NCBI GenBank assembly: GCA_910587185.1
Contig: CAJULY010000014.1
Location: 1-64,000 of the forward strand
DNA length: 64,000 bases
Origin: an uncultured Muribaculaceae bacterium
GTDB taxonomy: Bacteria; Bacteroidota; Bacteroidia; Bacteroidales; Muribaculaceae
Direction of reading: 5' to 3'
How positions within the stretch are numbered: position 1 is the stretch's first letter; the number at the start of each line of letters is the position of its first letter. Positions 53,240 through 62,586 of the stretch are shown piece by piece. The notes below the pieces were generated by a model. That model had not been told where the DNA came from and made no database searches. It saw nothing but the letters and a program-made list of their open reading frames with translations. The position numbers and the translations under genes are program-made.

Positions 53240-55675
53240 ATGCAAAGTTATAAAAACATCGCATATTTGTTGGGATGCTATATGGTTGTGGCTGATCGAG
53301 AAATAAATGATCTTGAAGTTAAAATTCTAGATAACTACAAATCTGAGGATCTCTCGGATGAACTTGTATCACAAAGACGACTAATATATTCCGACGATGA
53401 AGAAAAACCGGCTCTATCTTCTTTGATAACCACTCTTAAACTTTCAAACCTTACCAGACAACAGAGGGAAGAAATTATTCAGTTATTAGCGGACGTGGCC
53501 TTTGGTGATGATTATATGGCTTCATCAGAAAAAGACCTTTTGCTGAATGTTGCGAAGACTCTTAATATTGATGCCACTGTAATTATACGAGAGGCTGAAT
53601 CATTGTCAAAAGAACGTTTGAAATCAATACGTCTAAGTAAAACGAAACGAGTAATCGGGAAAGTAGAAAATTATGCCTACGGATTATTTTCTAAGCAAAA
53701 GAATAATGCGATTGATCTATTATTAGGAAGTTTAGGCTATTCCACTTCTATTGAGGATATTACGGATAAGGCACTGGTAGATCTTGAAAGAGTTACCAAT
53801 ATTGTTGATGGAATCAATACATCGCTTGTTATGGCGCGTCAGTCACTAAGTAATCTAAAATTTGGACATCTAAATTCGTCCAAGGAAATTGTGAATGTGG
53901 CAAATATTGTAACCAATATTAAAGATCATTTTGACGGACTTATTAATATTTCTCTCAAAGAGAACCATGATGTGCTCGAAAAGAAAAGTAGAAATATTAG
54001 ATATTTCACAATTGCGTTTATGGGTAGAACGAAAGCCGGTAAGAGTACCTTACACAAAGTCATCACACAGCAAGAGGATGATGACATCGGAGTCGGCAAA
54101 TTACGTACTACACGATATAACAGAAGTTGGTATTGGAATAAGTTAAGGATTGTTGACACCCCCGGCATCGGAGCCCCGGGAGGAGCAACCGATACAGAAA
54201 TCGCCAAGTCTGTTATAGATGAGGCCGATATCATATGTTATGTAGTCACTAGCGATTCTATCCAAGAAACAGAATTTGATTTCTTTGAGACAATCAAAGA
54301 GAGAAATAAACCACTTTATATTATACTCAATGTAAAGAGCAACTTAACCCAGTCTATTAGACTCAAAAGATTCCTTGAGAATCCGACTGCATGGAAAGAC
54401 AGTATTGGCCCACAATCTATTCAAGGTCACTTGGACAGAATACACGAACGGCTTGATGGCAAATACAATATGGATGCGGTACAAATAATCCCAATCCATT
54501 TATTGGCTGCGCAACTAGGTTTTTCTTCAGCACCCTCAAATAGCGAGGCAAAAAAGCTACAAGAAGGGTCGAATATTTTTGCCTTTACACGTTCCGTAAT
54601 AGCCACAGTACATGAAACTGGTGGAATTAAAAAAAGCTTAAGTGTTGTAGATGGTACGGCATATCAAATACATAGCATTACATCATCCCTCTGCTCTGAC
54701 TTATCTCAGTTAAAGACAGGACATAATTTGCTTAAGGGAAAACTTAGTAAATTTAATACTTTGATGAAGGCTGAAAGGAATAAGCTTATTTCAGATATAA
54801 AAAATGTTTTTTCAGGAGCGCAATCTGAATTGCGGAATCGCGCTGCGGCTTTTGCAAATGAAAACTATGATAGACGAGATGCGAGTAACTTATGGACAAA
54901 TGATTATACGGTAAAATCAATTCATGCTCGAATGGATGCAAGACTGCATCAACGTATGCAAGATTTTAACGAGAAGATACAATCTCAAATAGAAGAAATC
55001 GCCGATGATATTAAGTTAATGGGTTCATTCAATGTAGAGTATAATGTGTCGGGCGAAAGCATTACTAATACTAAATTGGGAGCAGGAATTGTTGGTGCCA
55101 TAATAACTGGCGCAGCCGGTTTTGCAATAGCAAATATTTGGAATCCTGCTGGTTGGGTTGTAGGCCTTGGCACTATTGTTGTCGGAGCAATCTGTTCTTT
55201 TTTTACAAGTTTATTTACTTCTAAGCAAGAGAAAATTGGTAAGGCAACGGAGAAAATGCGTACTCAGCTGTACTCAGCTATTGATAATAATATCAATGAT
55301 AACAAACAAAAATATCTGAATAATTTAACGAAATCTTTAGATAGAGTTTCATCTACAATATCTGCACTTCTTATAACATATATTGAAGGTACTGAACAAA
55401 TTATCAAGAATGTTAAAACAACCATACAAGAATGTGAGAATGGAGAATTCGTAATAAACTCTCTCGTCGGCTTTAGAATATTGGAATTCATCGGTAAACG
55501 AATGATTAAAGATAATGAAATTAATACTATTCCAAATGAAACATTAATAAACAAATTCCCAGTAGATCGGGATTGGATTAATCAGTCCTTGACCTATAAA
55601 TATAACATCAAGTTAAGCAAAAAGGATAAGGAAAAAATTCTTCACGCCACACAAATGACAATTTCTAATCAGTAA
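53240..55675 (+). CDS. Dynamin-like GTPase with TerB-like N-terminal domain
   Basis: 811 residues. Residues 1-120 look like a TerB-type helical domain (YLLGCYMVVADREINDLEVK). The GTPase begins near 255: P-loop FMGRTKAGKST (about 260-270), G3 VDTPGIG (about 303), and a G4 position reading NVKS (about 362) instead of NKxD. Long helices follow, with a hydrophobic hairpin near 613-660 (GAGIVGAIITGAAGF; PAGWVVGLGTIVVGA) as membrane paddle. AT-rich. Followed by a second dynamin after 21 nt; resembles paired bacterial dynamins such as LeoA/B/C of enterotoxigenic E. coli. Confidence 0.8.
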   Translation: MQSYKNIAYLLGCYMVVADREINDLEVKILDNYKSEDLSDELVSQRRLIYSDDEEKPALSSLITTLKLSNLTRQQREEIIQLLADVAFGDDYMASSEKDLLLNVAKTLNIDATVIIREAESLSKERLKSIRLSKTKRVIGKVENYAYGLFSKQKNNAIDLLLGSLGYSTSIEDITDKALVDLERVTNIVDGINTSLVMARQSLSNLKFGHLNSSKEIVNVANIVTNIKDHFDGLINISLKENHDVLEKKSRNIRYFTIAFMGRTKAGKSTLHKVITQQEDDDIGVGKLRTTRYNRSWYWNKLRIVDTPGIGAPGGATDTEIAKSVIDEADIICYVVTSDSIQETEFDFFETIKERNKPLYIILNVKSNLTQSIRLKRFLENPTAWKDSIGPQSIQGHLDRIHERLDGKYNMDAVQIIPIHLLAAQLGFSSAPSNSEAKKLQEGSNIFAFTRSVIATVHETGGIKKSLSVVDGTAYQIHSITSSLCSDLSQLKTGHNLLKGKLSKFNTLMKAERNKLISDIKNVFSGAQSELRNRAAAFANENYDRRDASNLWTNDYTVKSIHARMDARLHQRMQDFNEKIQSQIEEIADDIKLMGSFNVEYNVSGESITNTKLGAGIVGAIITGAAGFAIANIWNPAGWVVGLGTIVVGAICSFFTSLFTSKQEKIGKATEKMRTQLYSAIDNNINDNKQKYLNNLTKSLDRVSSTISALLITYIEGTEQIIKNVKTTIQECENGEFVINSLVGFRILEFIGKRMIKDNEINTIPNETLINKFPVDRDWINQSLTYKYNIKLSKKDKEKILHATQMTISNQ

Positions 55676-55696
55676 TAAAATTCTAATCAATAACAT

Positions 55697-57406
55697 ATGG
55701 CGCAAATTAATTATGCTGCATATAAAGAGATACTTGAGGCTTTGAAAAAGAAAACTCGCGATCTCTTGGCCAACACTAAAAATCAAGATTTGATGTCAAA
55801 GCTTGATGCAGAACTTGAATCCGCAACGGAAAGGAAAAATTTAAGTATTGCATTCGTGGGCCAGTACAACGCTGGCAAGTCAACGATTATATCTGCAATG
55901 ACAGGCAAAAAAGACATAAAAATAGAGGCTAACGTAGCTACAGATAAAGTGTCGAAATATAACTGGCATGATATCGATCTGATGGATACACCCGGAATAC
56001 TTGCCGGTAAGGTTGAATATCATGATGAACTGACCAAGAAAGCGCTTAAAGAGAGTGATCTTATTTTTTATGTCTTGACAAGCCAATTATTTGATGATGT
56101 TGTGTTCAATAATTTTATTGATATGGCATTCAACCAACACCTCGCAGATAAAATGTTCATTGTTATTAATAAAATGGGCATGGAATCAGGGGAATATGAT
56201 CAATTAGTTGAAAATTATATCCTTTCCCTAAAGAAAACTTTTTCGGAAAGAGGATACAGTATGGAAGAATTCCCGATTGCATTCATTGATGCCAATGATT
56301 ATATCGAGGGAATTGAGGAACAAGATGCCGAATTCGTAGAGTTGAGTCATTTTGAAGGATTTATCAATATGCTGAATGCTTTTGTAGAACAGAAAGGTTT
56401 GATAAAAAAACAATTTGACACTCCAGTTCGGATTCTTCAGAGCTATCTTAAAAATATAGAGGTCTCCGCTGTGGATAAGACATTGAGTGATTTCTATAAC
56501 CAATATGAGAGAAAGCTCACAAATAGTCAGAGAGAGATTAAGCGAGATGTTGAACAGGTGCTGGATTCGTTTGATTCCTCTGCTATGACGGAAGTAATTT
56601 CGTTGTCGAATGAAATTGGATCAATTGAAGAAGCTGAATGGATTCGCAAACAAACTGTTTTGAATAACAGTTTAAAATCCATGATATCTAGGGCTTCTGA
56701 TAATATCGAAGCCTCAATTAACCAAGGATATGAAAGTCTGCTCGATGAGATCAACGAATTCGGTGACAAAGATACTTTAGTAAAGTATTCCCAAAGCATA
56801 GATAGAAAGTTAAACTCTCCATCAATTAGTATAGAGGAAAAGAAAAGTCTAACTATACAAAAGAAAAGCTTAGACCTTTTGCGCCAAGGTGGTAACAAGG
56901 TCGCAAGTATGGCTCCTGGAGTGGATAAACTGTTTGGAGGCATAAGTGGTGCTTCCGGTTCATCTCTCCATGAGATAGTTTTGAATGTAGGGCATTTCTT
57001 CGGAAAATCATTTAAACCTTGGGAAGCTGTGAGATGGGCTAGTAATATTGCCAAAGTTGCTAAATTTGGCATTCCGGTAATCTCAATGGGAATTGACATT
57101 TGGATGCAATGTAGAGAGGATAATAAAGAAAACGAGAGATTGCAGCAAATCAAAAATTCCAAAAGTCAGTTTATTACTGGATATCAAAGCGAAATCAACC
57201 AAGTTAAATCCCAGTTTGAACAATATCTAACAAGCATTCTCGAGAATTTCACAAACAAGAGAAACGAGATAAACAAATCAAAGGAGGAACTGATCAAAGT
57301 TTCAAACCGTAATAAACAAATTGAAAGTTCTATCAAGGAACTTGAAGGAGAATATGTGGATTTCATTGAAATTATCAATGGAGAAGAAACTCTCCATAAA
57401 TTGTAG
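55697..57406 (+). CDS. Dynamin-like GTPase (LeoA-type)
   Basis: 569 residues. P-loop FVGQYNAGKST (about 52-62), G2 Thr in ANVATDKVSKY, G3 MDTPGIL (about 95-101) and a canonical-like G4 NKMG (about 157). The run DTPGILAGKVEYHDELTKKA with IFYVLTSQLFDD is the style of the LeoA/HP0731 group of bacterial dynamins. The helical C-terminal part has a weak hydrophobic segment near 455-475 that may touch the membrane. Likely forms a hetero-oligomer with the gene upstream, as paired bacterial dynamins do. Confidence 0.85.
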   Translation: MAQINYAAYKEILEALKKKTRDLLANTKNQDLMSKLDAELESATERKNLSIAFVGQYNAGKSTIISAMTGKKDIKIEANVATDKVSKYNWHDIDLMDTPGILAGKVEYHDELTKKALKESDLIFYVLTSQLFDDVVFNNFIDMAFNQHLADKMFIVINKMGMESGEYDQLVENYILSLKKTFSERGYSMEEFPIAFIDANDYIEGIEEQDAEFVELSHFEGFINMLNAFVEQKGLIKKQFDTPVRILQSYLKNIEVSAVDKTLSDFYNQYERKLTNSQREIKRDVEQVLDSFDSSAMTEVISLSNEIGSIEEAEWIRKQTVLNNSLKSMISRASDNIEASINQGYESLLDEINEFGDKDTLVKYSQSIDRKLNSPSISIEEKKSLTIQKKSLDLLRQGGNKVASMAPGVDKLFGGISGASGSSLHEIVLNVGHFFGKSFKPWEAVRWASNIAKVAKFGIPVISMGIDIWMQCREDNKENERLQQIKNSKSQFITGYQSEINQVKSQFEQYLTSILENFTNKRNEINKSKEELIKVSNRNKQIESSIKELEGEYVDFIEIINGEETLHKL

Positions 57407-57490
57407 TGAACATAGTCAACCGTATATGAGATTCTGCTTACTCTATCTTTTCCATTCGGAGCCGGCACCATCTCAAACGTGAGAATCAAT

Positions 57491-57531
57491 ATATAAGCTA
57501 TAGATAACTAAATATAAGCTATAGATAACTA
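57491..57531. repeat. 21-bp AT-rich tandem duplication
   Basis: ATATAAGCTATAGATAACTA occurs at 57491-57510 and 57512-57531. It lies between the dynamin pair and the zinc-ribbon gene. Confidence 0.85.
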
Positions 57532-57551
57532 ATAACCGACAAAGATTTCCT

Positions 57552-57746
57552 ATGATTATTGATGGTGAAGAACTAAGGATGGTTTGCAAGAATTGCGGAC
57601 ATCGTTTTAAGCATGTTATCGGATATGGACCTGTTTGTCCCTCTTTTTCATTGCGAAAACGAATGCTAAAGGAAAATCCACCTGTATGCCCGAATTGTAA
57701 AAGCAAGAATGTTAAACAGAGATCTTTTTGGGATTTGTTTGGCTGA
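57552..57746 (+). CDS. Small zinc-ribbon protein
   Basis: 64 residues with CKNCG (11-ish) and CPNCKS (about 45-50) knuckles and an extra Cys between (GPVCPSF). The pattern is a rubredoxin/zinc-ribbon type. It may bind nucleic acid or a protein partner. Same strand as the dynamin pair but 145 nt away. Confidence 0.6.
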   Translation: MIIDGEELRMVCKNCGHRFKHVIGYGPVCPSFSLRKRMLKENPPVCPNCKSKNVKQRSFWDLFG

Positions 57747-57802
57747 AACGAGGGTTAATTTCGAAGGTTCAGTTATCGTTAAAGTATTAACTAACGGATA
57801 TT

Positions 57803-58372
57803 ATGGGTATTTTTAATACTTTGTTAGATATGTTGGACGGGAAAGGAATCTCTACAACTATCGGCCAAAACTGCAATATTTCCGACTCGGATGTGCCGTC
57901 GGGGTCGGGCGGTATTAATCGCGAAGGATACACTTACGGGCAGTTGCGCAGGCAGCCAATTATTCCTGAGGTAATGCGTGGAATCAGTAATCCGGTTGTG
58001 CGGCGCTGGGCTGAGGATTGCAACGCAAGGAATCGCGCCGGTTTCGTGATGCGGAAAGTCAGCGGTGAATACTCGTTCGACGGGCTGCATGTGGGACCGA
58101 AGGTGAAACTGCCATCGAAGTCACAGCTTATTGCAGAACTTGGGCCTAATCCGTCGGCCGGTGCAATCAGAGATGTTTCTTATACGCTTCTGCGTGAAGA
58201 AATAGCCCGTCAGACGGGGTTGTCTGTAAGTCAGGCCGCTTCAGCCATTGGCAATATGCTCGATTGCGTTCCCCACGAGGATATTTCAGGATATGTCTAT
58301 ATGGTGCCGAACTGGGTCCACAAATGGTTTCGCCATCGCGGGTATGTTAGCTCCATCCTCGGTCATGAGTGA
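57803..58372 (+). CDS. Hypothetical accessory protein
   Basis: 189 residues, no signal peptide or membrane segment. After a Gly/Ser-rich stretch (SDVPSGSGG), a mainly helical part ends with PHEDISGYVYMVPNWVHKWFRHRG. A His-containing end could be a nuclease-like module, but no known motif is complete. Family not recognised. Confidence 0.5.
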   Translation: MGIFNTLLDMLDGKGISTTIGQNCNISDSDVPSGSGGINREGYTYGQLRRQPIIPEVMRGISNPVVRRWAEDCNARNRAGFVMRKVSGEYSFDGLHVGPKVKLPSKSQLIAELGPNPSAGAIRDVSYTLLREEIARQTGLSVSQAASAIGNMLDCVPHEDISGYVYMVPNWVHKWFRHRGYVSSILGHE

Positions 58373-58466
58373 AGCTCATTTCATCTTGTGATATTAGCTG
58401 CTGAATGAACAAGATGAATGAACGATCACCATTGACTGAACCTTAACCCAATTTTAAAGCACATAG

Positions 58467-58503
58467 GCGATTGGCAAGCAAAAATAAACTTGTCAATCGC
58501 TTT
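58467..58503 (+). terminator. Hairpin terminator, relative of the one at 42146
   Basis: GCGATTGGCAAG (58467-58478) pairs with CTTGTCAATCGC (58489-58500, one G-T pair), then TTT. The loop (AAAAATAAA) and flanks match the hairpin at 42146-42184. It may mark the right end of the accessory block. Confidence 0.65.
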
Positions 58504-58598
58504 CATATTCTTTGATCGCAAAATAAACGTGAATTTGTGCGAGGAATGTTTGGATATTGGCGGAAAGATCGTTTACTTAGCGGAAAAATCAGAATGTT

Positions 58599-59456
58599 AT
58601 GGCAAAGAAAAGGAAAATTGACGATTCGGGAGATAAAATACGTTTTCAGGTAATGATGCAGGCGTTGTTGCTGGGAATCACACCTGAGGATCTGAAAGAG
58701 TTCTATGATATTGTCAAAAAATCTACAGGCAATGATATGGGCGGTCTCTTTGATATGCCCGCTGAAGAACCGACGAGAGCATCGGCGTTTCCGCCAATGA
58801 GCGGCCGGAGTCGTGTTCACTCCAATTCCAAGGGGCTGAAGGATGCCGCTGAAAAGACATTGAAGCTGCGTGTGCAGATGCGCGATGTTTCGAAGCCGCC
58901 TATGTGGCGCGAACTCAAAGTGCCGGCCGATTTCACTTTTTTTCAGCTCCATAAGGCAATCCAGGCCGTATGCGGCTTTGAAGACGCTCATCTCTGGCAA
59001 TTCCAGTACCGGCCCTACGATCCGGATCTGCAGATAGGGGTGCCGGCCGACCGCAAGAATCCTTTTGGAATGGGTCTGGAAGAGTGGACTCATGATGCAC
59101 GAAAGACAGGCATCACGGCTTTTCTTGCGGAAAAAGGTCAGAAACTCGTGTATGTTTATGATTTTGGCGATGACTGGATATTCAATGTCAGCGTAGTCGA
59201 TGTTACTCCGCGCGATGGCGAAATGGCTGAATGTATCCGCTGGAAAAGTGACTTGCAGCCCATGGAGGATTGCGGAGGCGTCTGGAGCTATCTTGACATG
59301 CGTTCGGCTTGGGAACAACGTGACTCCCTGACCAAGCGTCAGAAAAATGAGTTGGCCGATTCGCAGGGATTTGAATCGTTTGACGAGCTGATGGACGTTG
59401 TCAGTGACTACTTGTTCGATCCCGAAGCGGTCAATGAACGACTTGCAGAAATATGA
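58599..59456 (+). CDS. Plasmid pRiA4b ORF-3-like protein
   Basis: 285 residues. The C-terminal 185 (LRVQMRDVSKPPMWRELKVP; FTFFQLHKAIQAVCGFEDAH; YVYDFGDDWIF; PMEDCGGVWSY) are the pRiA4b ORF-3/IS1096 TnpR-like domain, common on mobile elements. The N-terminal 90 (DKIRFQVMMQALLLGITPEDLKEF) are a family-variable helical part. Function unknown. Confidence 0.85.
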   Translation: MAKKRKIDDSGDKIRFQVMMQALLLGITPEDLKEFYDIVKKSTGNDMGGLFDMPAEEPTRASAFPPMSGRSRVHSNSKGLKDAAEKTLKLRVQMRDVSKPPMWRELKVPADFTFFQLHKAIQAVCGFEDAHLWQFQYRPYDPDLQIGVPADRKNPFGMGLEEWTHDARKTGITAFLAEKGQKLVYVYDFGDDWIFNVSVVDVTPRDGEMAECIRWKSDLQPMEDCGGVWSYLDMRSAWEQRDSLTKRQKNELADSQGFESFDELMDVVSDYLFDPEAVNERLAEI

Positions 59457-59513
59457 TTTAATGGCACGATACATTTGACGAGAATAGCGGTTGATAGTGT
59501 CAGTTTTATAGAT

Positions 59514-60515
59514 ATGGAAGATAATAATCAGATTATCATATACCGAAGCGAGGACGGAGAAACTCGCATCGATGTGAAGTTTACCGGGGAGACCGTATGG
59601 CTCTCTCAGCAGCAGCTTTGCGAACTTTATAATACGAGTAAGGCTAATGTTAGTGAACATATTAAACATATTTTCGAGGATGGCGAGCTTGAGGAGGAAT
59701 CAGTTGTTCGGAAATTCCGAACAACTGCCGCTGATGGGAAATCTTACAATGTGACTTATTACAATCTTGACATGATTATCTCGTTGGGATATAGGATTCG
59801 TTCAGTTATTGCTACACATTTCCGCAGATGGGCAACAGAGAGACTGAAGGAGTATATCATCAAGGGGTTCACAATGGATGACGAGCGGCTGAAAGGTAAC
59901 GGAGGTGGTGCTTACTGGCGCGAATTGCTTGACCGTATCCGCGACATCCGTTCATCGGAAAAAGTAATGTACCGTCAGGTGCTCGATCTGTATGCCACTG
60001 CTGTTGACTATGATCCTCGTTCGGAGGTCTCGGTTGAGTTTTTTAAGATTGTGCAGAATAAGCTTCATTTCGCCGCTCATGGCAATACAGCGGCAGAGGT
60101 AATTTTTAAACGAGCCAATGCTGAGGCTCCTATGATGGGCTTGACATCGTTTAAGGGAGATCATCCCACACTCCGCGATGCTAAGATTGCCAAGAATTAT
60201 CTGAATGAGGACGAACTGAAAATTTTGAATAACCTTGTTTCCGGATATTTTGATTTCGCAGAGATTCAAGCTATGAAACGTCGTCCTATGTATATGAACG
60301 ACTATGTTCAGCAGCTTGACACTATTCTCTCCTCAACCGGCGAGGCGCTTCTCACTGATTCCGGTTCAGTCAGTCATCAACAGGCGATGGACAAAGCTCG
60401 CGAAGAATATCGTAAGTTTCAGGTTCGCGAACTTTCTCCGGTAGAACAAGCCTATCTTGAAACAATCAAAGTCTTAAACAGTAAGGCGAAAAATAGAGGA
60501 AAGATCAAACAATAG
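59514..60515 (+). CDS. Virulence RhuM-family protein
   Basis: 333 residues from the ATG at 59514; an upstream extension to 59475 lacks a start of its own. The N-terminus (FTGETVWLSQQQLCELYNTS; VSEHIKHIFEDGELEEES) is the RhuM/phage-type DNA-binding region, and MIISLGYRIRSVIATHFRRWA and the C-terminal helical part (YLNEDELKILNNLVSGYFDF) match the standard family. RhuM proteins occur on islands and next to toxin-antitoxin or restriction genes; molecular role unproven. Confidence 0.85.
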   Translation: MEDNNQIIIYRSEDGETRIDVKFTGETVWLSQQQLCELYNTSKANVSEHIKHIFEDGELEEESVVRKFRTTAADGKSYNVTYYNLDMIISLGYRIRSVIATHFRRWATERLKEYIIKGFTMDDERLKGNGGGAYWRELLDRIRDIRSSEKVMYRQVLDLYATAVDYDPRSEVSVEFFKIVQNKLHFAAHGNTAAEVIFKRANAEAPMMGLTSFKGDHPTLRDAKIAKNYLNEDELKILNNLVSGYFDFAEIQAMKRRPMYMNDYVQQLDTILSSTGEALLTDSGSVSHQQAMDKAREEYRKFQVRELSPVEQAYLETIKVLNSKAKNRGKIKQ

Positions 60516-60621
60516 ATTTATTAAAAAAATCTGTTGTGATTCATGCATTTTGTATGAGAAAGGAGTCAAATAAACTACAAGAGTAAAGGCGAAAAGATAT
60601 AAACAAAATTGAAGTATTAGA

Positions 60622-60653
60622 ATTGCTCTATCTATAGTTTTTTATTATTTTTG
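60622..60653 (+). promoter_or_regulatory. Promoter of the HARE-HTH/GIY-YIG gene
   Basis: ATTG (60622-60625), 20 bp, TATTTTTG (60646-60653), about 50 bp before the ATG. Confidence 0.55.
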
Positions 60654-60703
60654 TGAAAGGTTCATCAGTAAATAATAATCAATCATAATTCTCTGCCTGA
60701 TAT

Positions 60704-61495
60704 ATGACTTGGAAAGATGCTATCATTTATGTTTTGCAAAACAATAGATTGAACGATTCTTATCGTCCTATGCATTATAGAGATATAACAGATCTCATAA
60801 TAGACCAAAAACTTAGAGATTCTTATGGGAAAACTCCGGCCGATACCGTCAATGCCCAGTTGACTACAAACAAAAATCTGTTCGAATCATTGGGTGAAGG
60901 CATTTATCGGCTAACTGAGAAGGGAGAAAGCTTTGCCGATTTTGGAAAACAAGCCCAGAAGAATGGAACGGTAAATAAAGAGGAAAACACGCCATTGTCT
61001 GAAATCAAGATTTCCAAGACACTGATAAAAACTTATGGAATGTTCTGGATGAGAGATGGCGTTAACTGGAATCATAATCCAAAACTTCTGGGTGTGCAAT
61101 CGACTGGTGCTACCGCTGTTGATCTAAGTGAGATGCGTGGAATATATATGCTCTATGATGGCCGTGAAGTGATTTACGTAGGCCAAGCGGTTGATCAGCC
61201 GATATTAAAACGGCTCGTTCAACATACAAAAAACAGATTGGCTACGCGTTGGAACCGTTTTTCATGGTTTGGAATAGATGGAGTCTGTGCTTCAGGCAAG
61301 ATTGAAAAAATTGATAATTTGATCAATACAGATATTTATAGTCTTGCTAACGCTCTTGAAGGAATTCTAATAGAGGGTTTGGAACCCCGTCAGAATCGTC
61401 GCCAAGGAGATGACTGGGGGTTCGAGTATTATCAAGAAATAGACAAAGAGATTGCGAAAAGTAAATTCATCTCAGAAATCCATAAACTTATATAA
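60704..61495 (+). CDS. HARE-HTH and GIY-YIG nuclease fusion protein
   Basis: 263 residues. Residues 1-75 (MTWKDAIIYVLQNNRL...MHYRDITDLIIDQKL...GIYRLTE) are a HARE-HTH winged helix as seen in restriction endonucleases. From about 143 the GIY-YIG core reads RGIYMLYDGREVIYVGQA, with a following basic helix and a catalytic-type Glu in ALEGILIEGLEP (about 220). A likely DNA nuclease, plausibly defensive. No methyltransferase lies next to it. Confidence 0.8.
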   Translation: MTWKDAIIYVLQNNRLNDSYRPMHYRDITDLIIDQKLRDSYGKTPADTVNAQLTTNKNLFESLGEGIYRLTEKGESFADFGKQAQKNGTVNKEENTPLSEIKISKTLIKTYGMFWMRDGVNWNHNPKLLGVQSTGATAVDLSEMRGIYMLYDGREVIYVGQAVDQPILKRLVQHTKNRLATRWNRFSWFGIDGVCASGKIEKIDNLINTDIYSLANALEGILIEGLEPRQNRRQGDDWGFEYYQEIDKEIAKSKFISEIHKLI

Positions 61496-61585
61496 CATTA
61501 GCCGACAGGTAGAATTTTAAGCAGTTTATAGAAATATAAGCTATTTAATTTGATTATAAATGGCTGATATGGTTCGTGATATCCA

Positions 61586-62023
61586 TTATTTATCGGGAGA
61601 CTGAAGTGATCTGACTTTTATTTCGGGGAAAAGGCGCGAGAGCTGAAGGCTGTCGAGGGTGACGGAGCACGCGCCATTGTCGATTTGCATTTTGACCATG
61701 GGCGACGACGTGATCTCTCCGTTAACGCTAACGGCTATTCTTTTGCCTATATTGCTGCCGGTGATTCCGGCATATTTCTTCACATCGGTGAAAGTGAATG
61801 GCATTGTGACGGTTTCTTCGCCGGGATAACGGACAAGTTCCGTGACATGCACTTTTTCGCGGAGCAAAGCAGCGGATTGCGTGTCGGTCGCGCTTGTCTC
61901 TTCGGGAAACAGGGCGATTGTAAAGTATTTATCAATGCTAATCCTGACCGGTGCTTCGGAGCGCCCGGAGCAATTGGTTGTCAGCAGAATAATGAAAATG
62001 GGGAGCAGATATTTTATTGTCAT
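61586..62023 (-). CDS. Small lipoprotein with SecD-head-like domain
   Basis: 145 residues with a lipobox ending LLTTNC (about Cys18). The C-terminal half (TFTDVKKYAGITGSNIGKRI; AVSVNGEITSSPMVKMQIDNG) looks like the P1-head subdomain of SecD/SecF (nigkriAvvldG..saP.v...I..G). It may bind unfolded exported proteins, but that is inference. Last gene of the ECF sigma cluster (21 nt gap). Confidence 0.65.
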   Translation of the reverse strand: MTIKYLLPIFIILLTTNCSGRSEAPVRISIDKYFTIALFPEETSATDTQSAALLREKVHVTELVRYPGEETVTMPFTFTDVKKYAGITGSNIGKRIAVSVNGEITSSPMVKMQIDNGACSVTLDSLQLSRLFPEIKVRSLQSPDK

Positions 62024-62044
62024 AGCTGTAAAATTATATCAGGT

Positions 62045-62584
62045 TTAATGATTGAGCCGGTCCAGGTAGCGGATGTTTTTCCTATACCACAGATACTCGA
62101 GAGTGAAAGCGCCGACTGTAAGAACCCACACGAAGAACATGCGCCAGCTGTTAGCGAACAATGGTGTGACTGACAGCCATAGCAGTAGTGGAATTACTGC
62201 TATCGTGGTTACAAGTTCGATGTTTCTGTAGAATTTCTTTATCCGGATGACCGACGTTATAATTTCTGAATTTGTATCTTCCCAAAGATTGATTTTTCTG
62301 ACGAAAAGATACATTCTTCCGATTGCCAGCGCTCCGAGAAGGATCATAGCACAGAACGCTATGAGCCACCAGCCCGGTAGTTTCATCGGCGACCACAGTC
62401 GCGAAGTTGACATGAGTATCAGGCAGATGACTGTAAAGATTCCGTCGAAAAGAAAACGGCTTGACAGTCTTGATTTCACGTCTCTGCGGTGTCTGATAGC
62501 CCTGTCGGTTATTTTCCCGTCCGGTTGCTGCCCTATTTTGGGATTTACTGATTGCCAGGCGGATTTCAACTCTTCAAGTTCCAT
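62045..62584 (-). CDS. Membrane protein paired with the ECF sigma factor (possible anti-sigma)
   Basis: 179 residues from the ATG at 62584. A cytoplasmic N-terminus (MELEELKSAWQSVNPKI) is followed by about four transmembrane helices in two pairs. The gene starts within 3 nt of the sigma-factor stop. That position and a short acidic N-terminus suggest an anti-sigma role, although no ZAS-type motif is seen. Confidence 0.6.
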   Translation of the reverse strand: MELEELKSAWQSVNPKIGQQPDGKITDRAIRHRRDVKSRLSSRFLFDGIFTVICLILMSTSRLWSPMKLPGWWLIAFCAMILLGALAIGRMYLFVRKINLWEDTNSEIITSVIRIKKFYRNIELVTTIAVIPLLLWLSVTPLFANSWRMFFVWVLTVGAFTLEYLWYRKNIRYLDRLNH

Positions 62585-62586
62585 AA

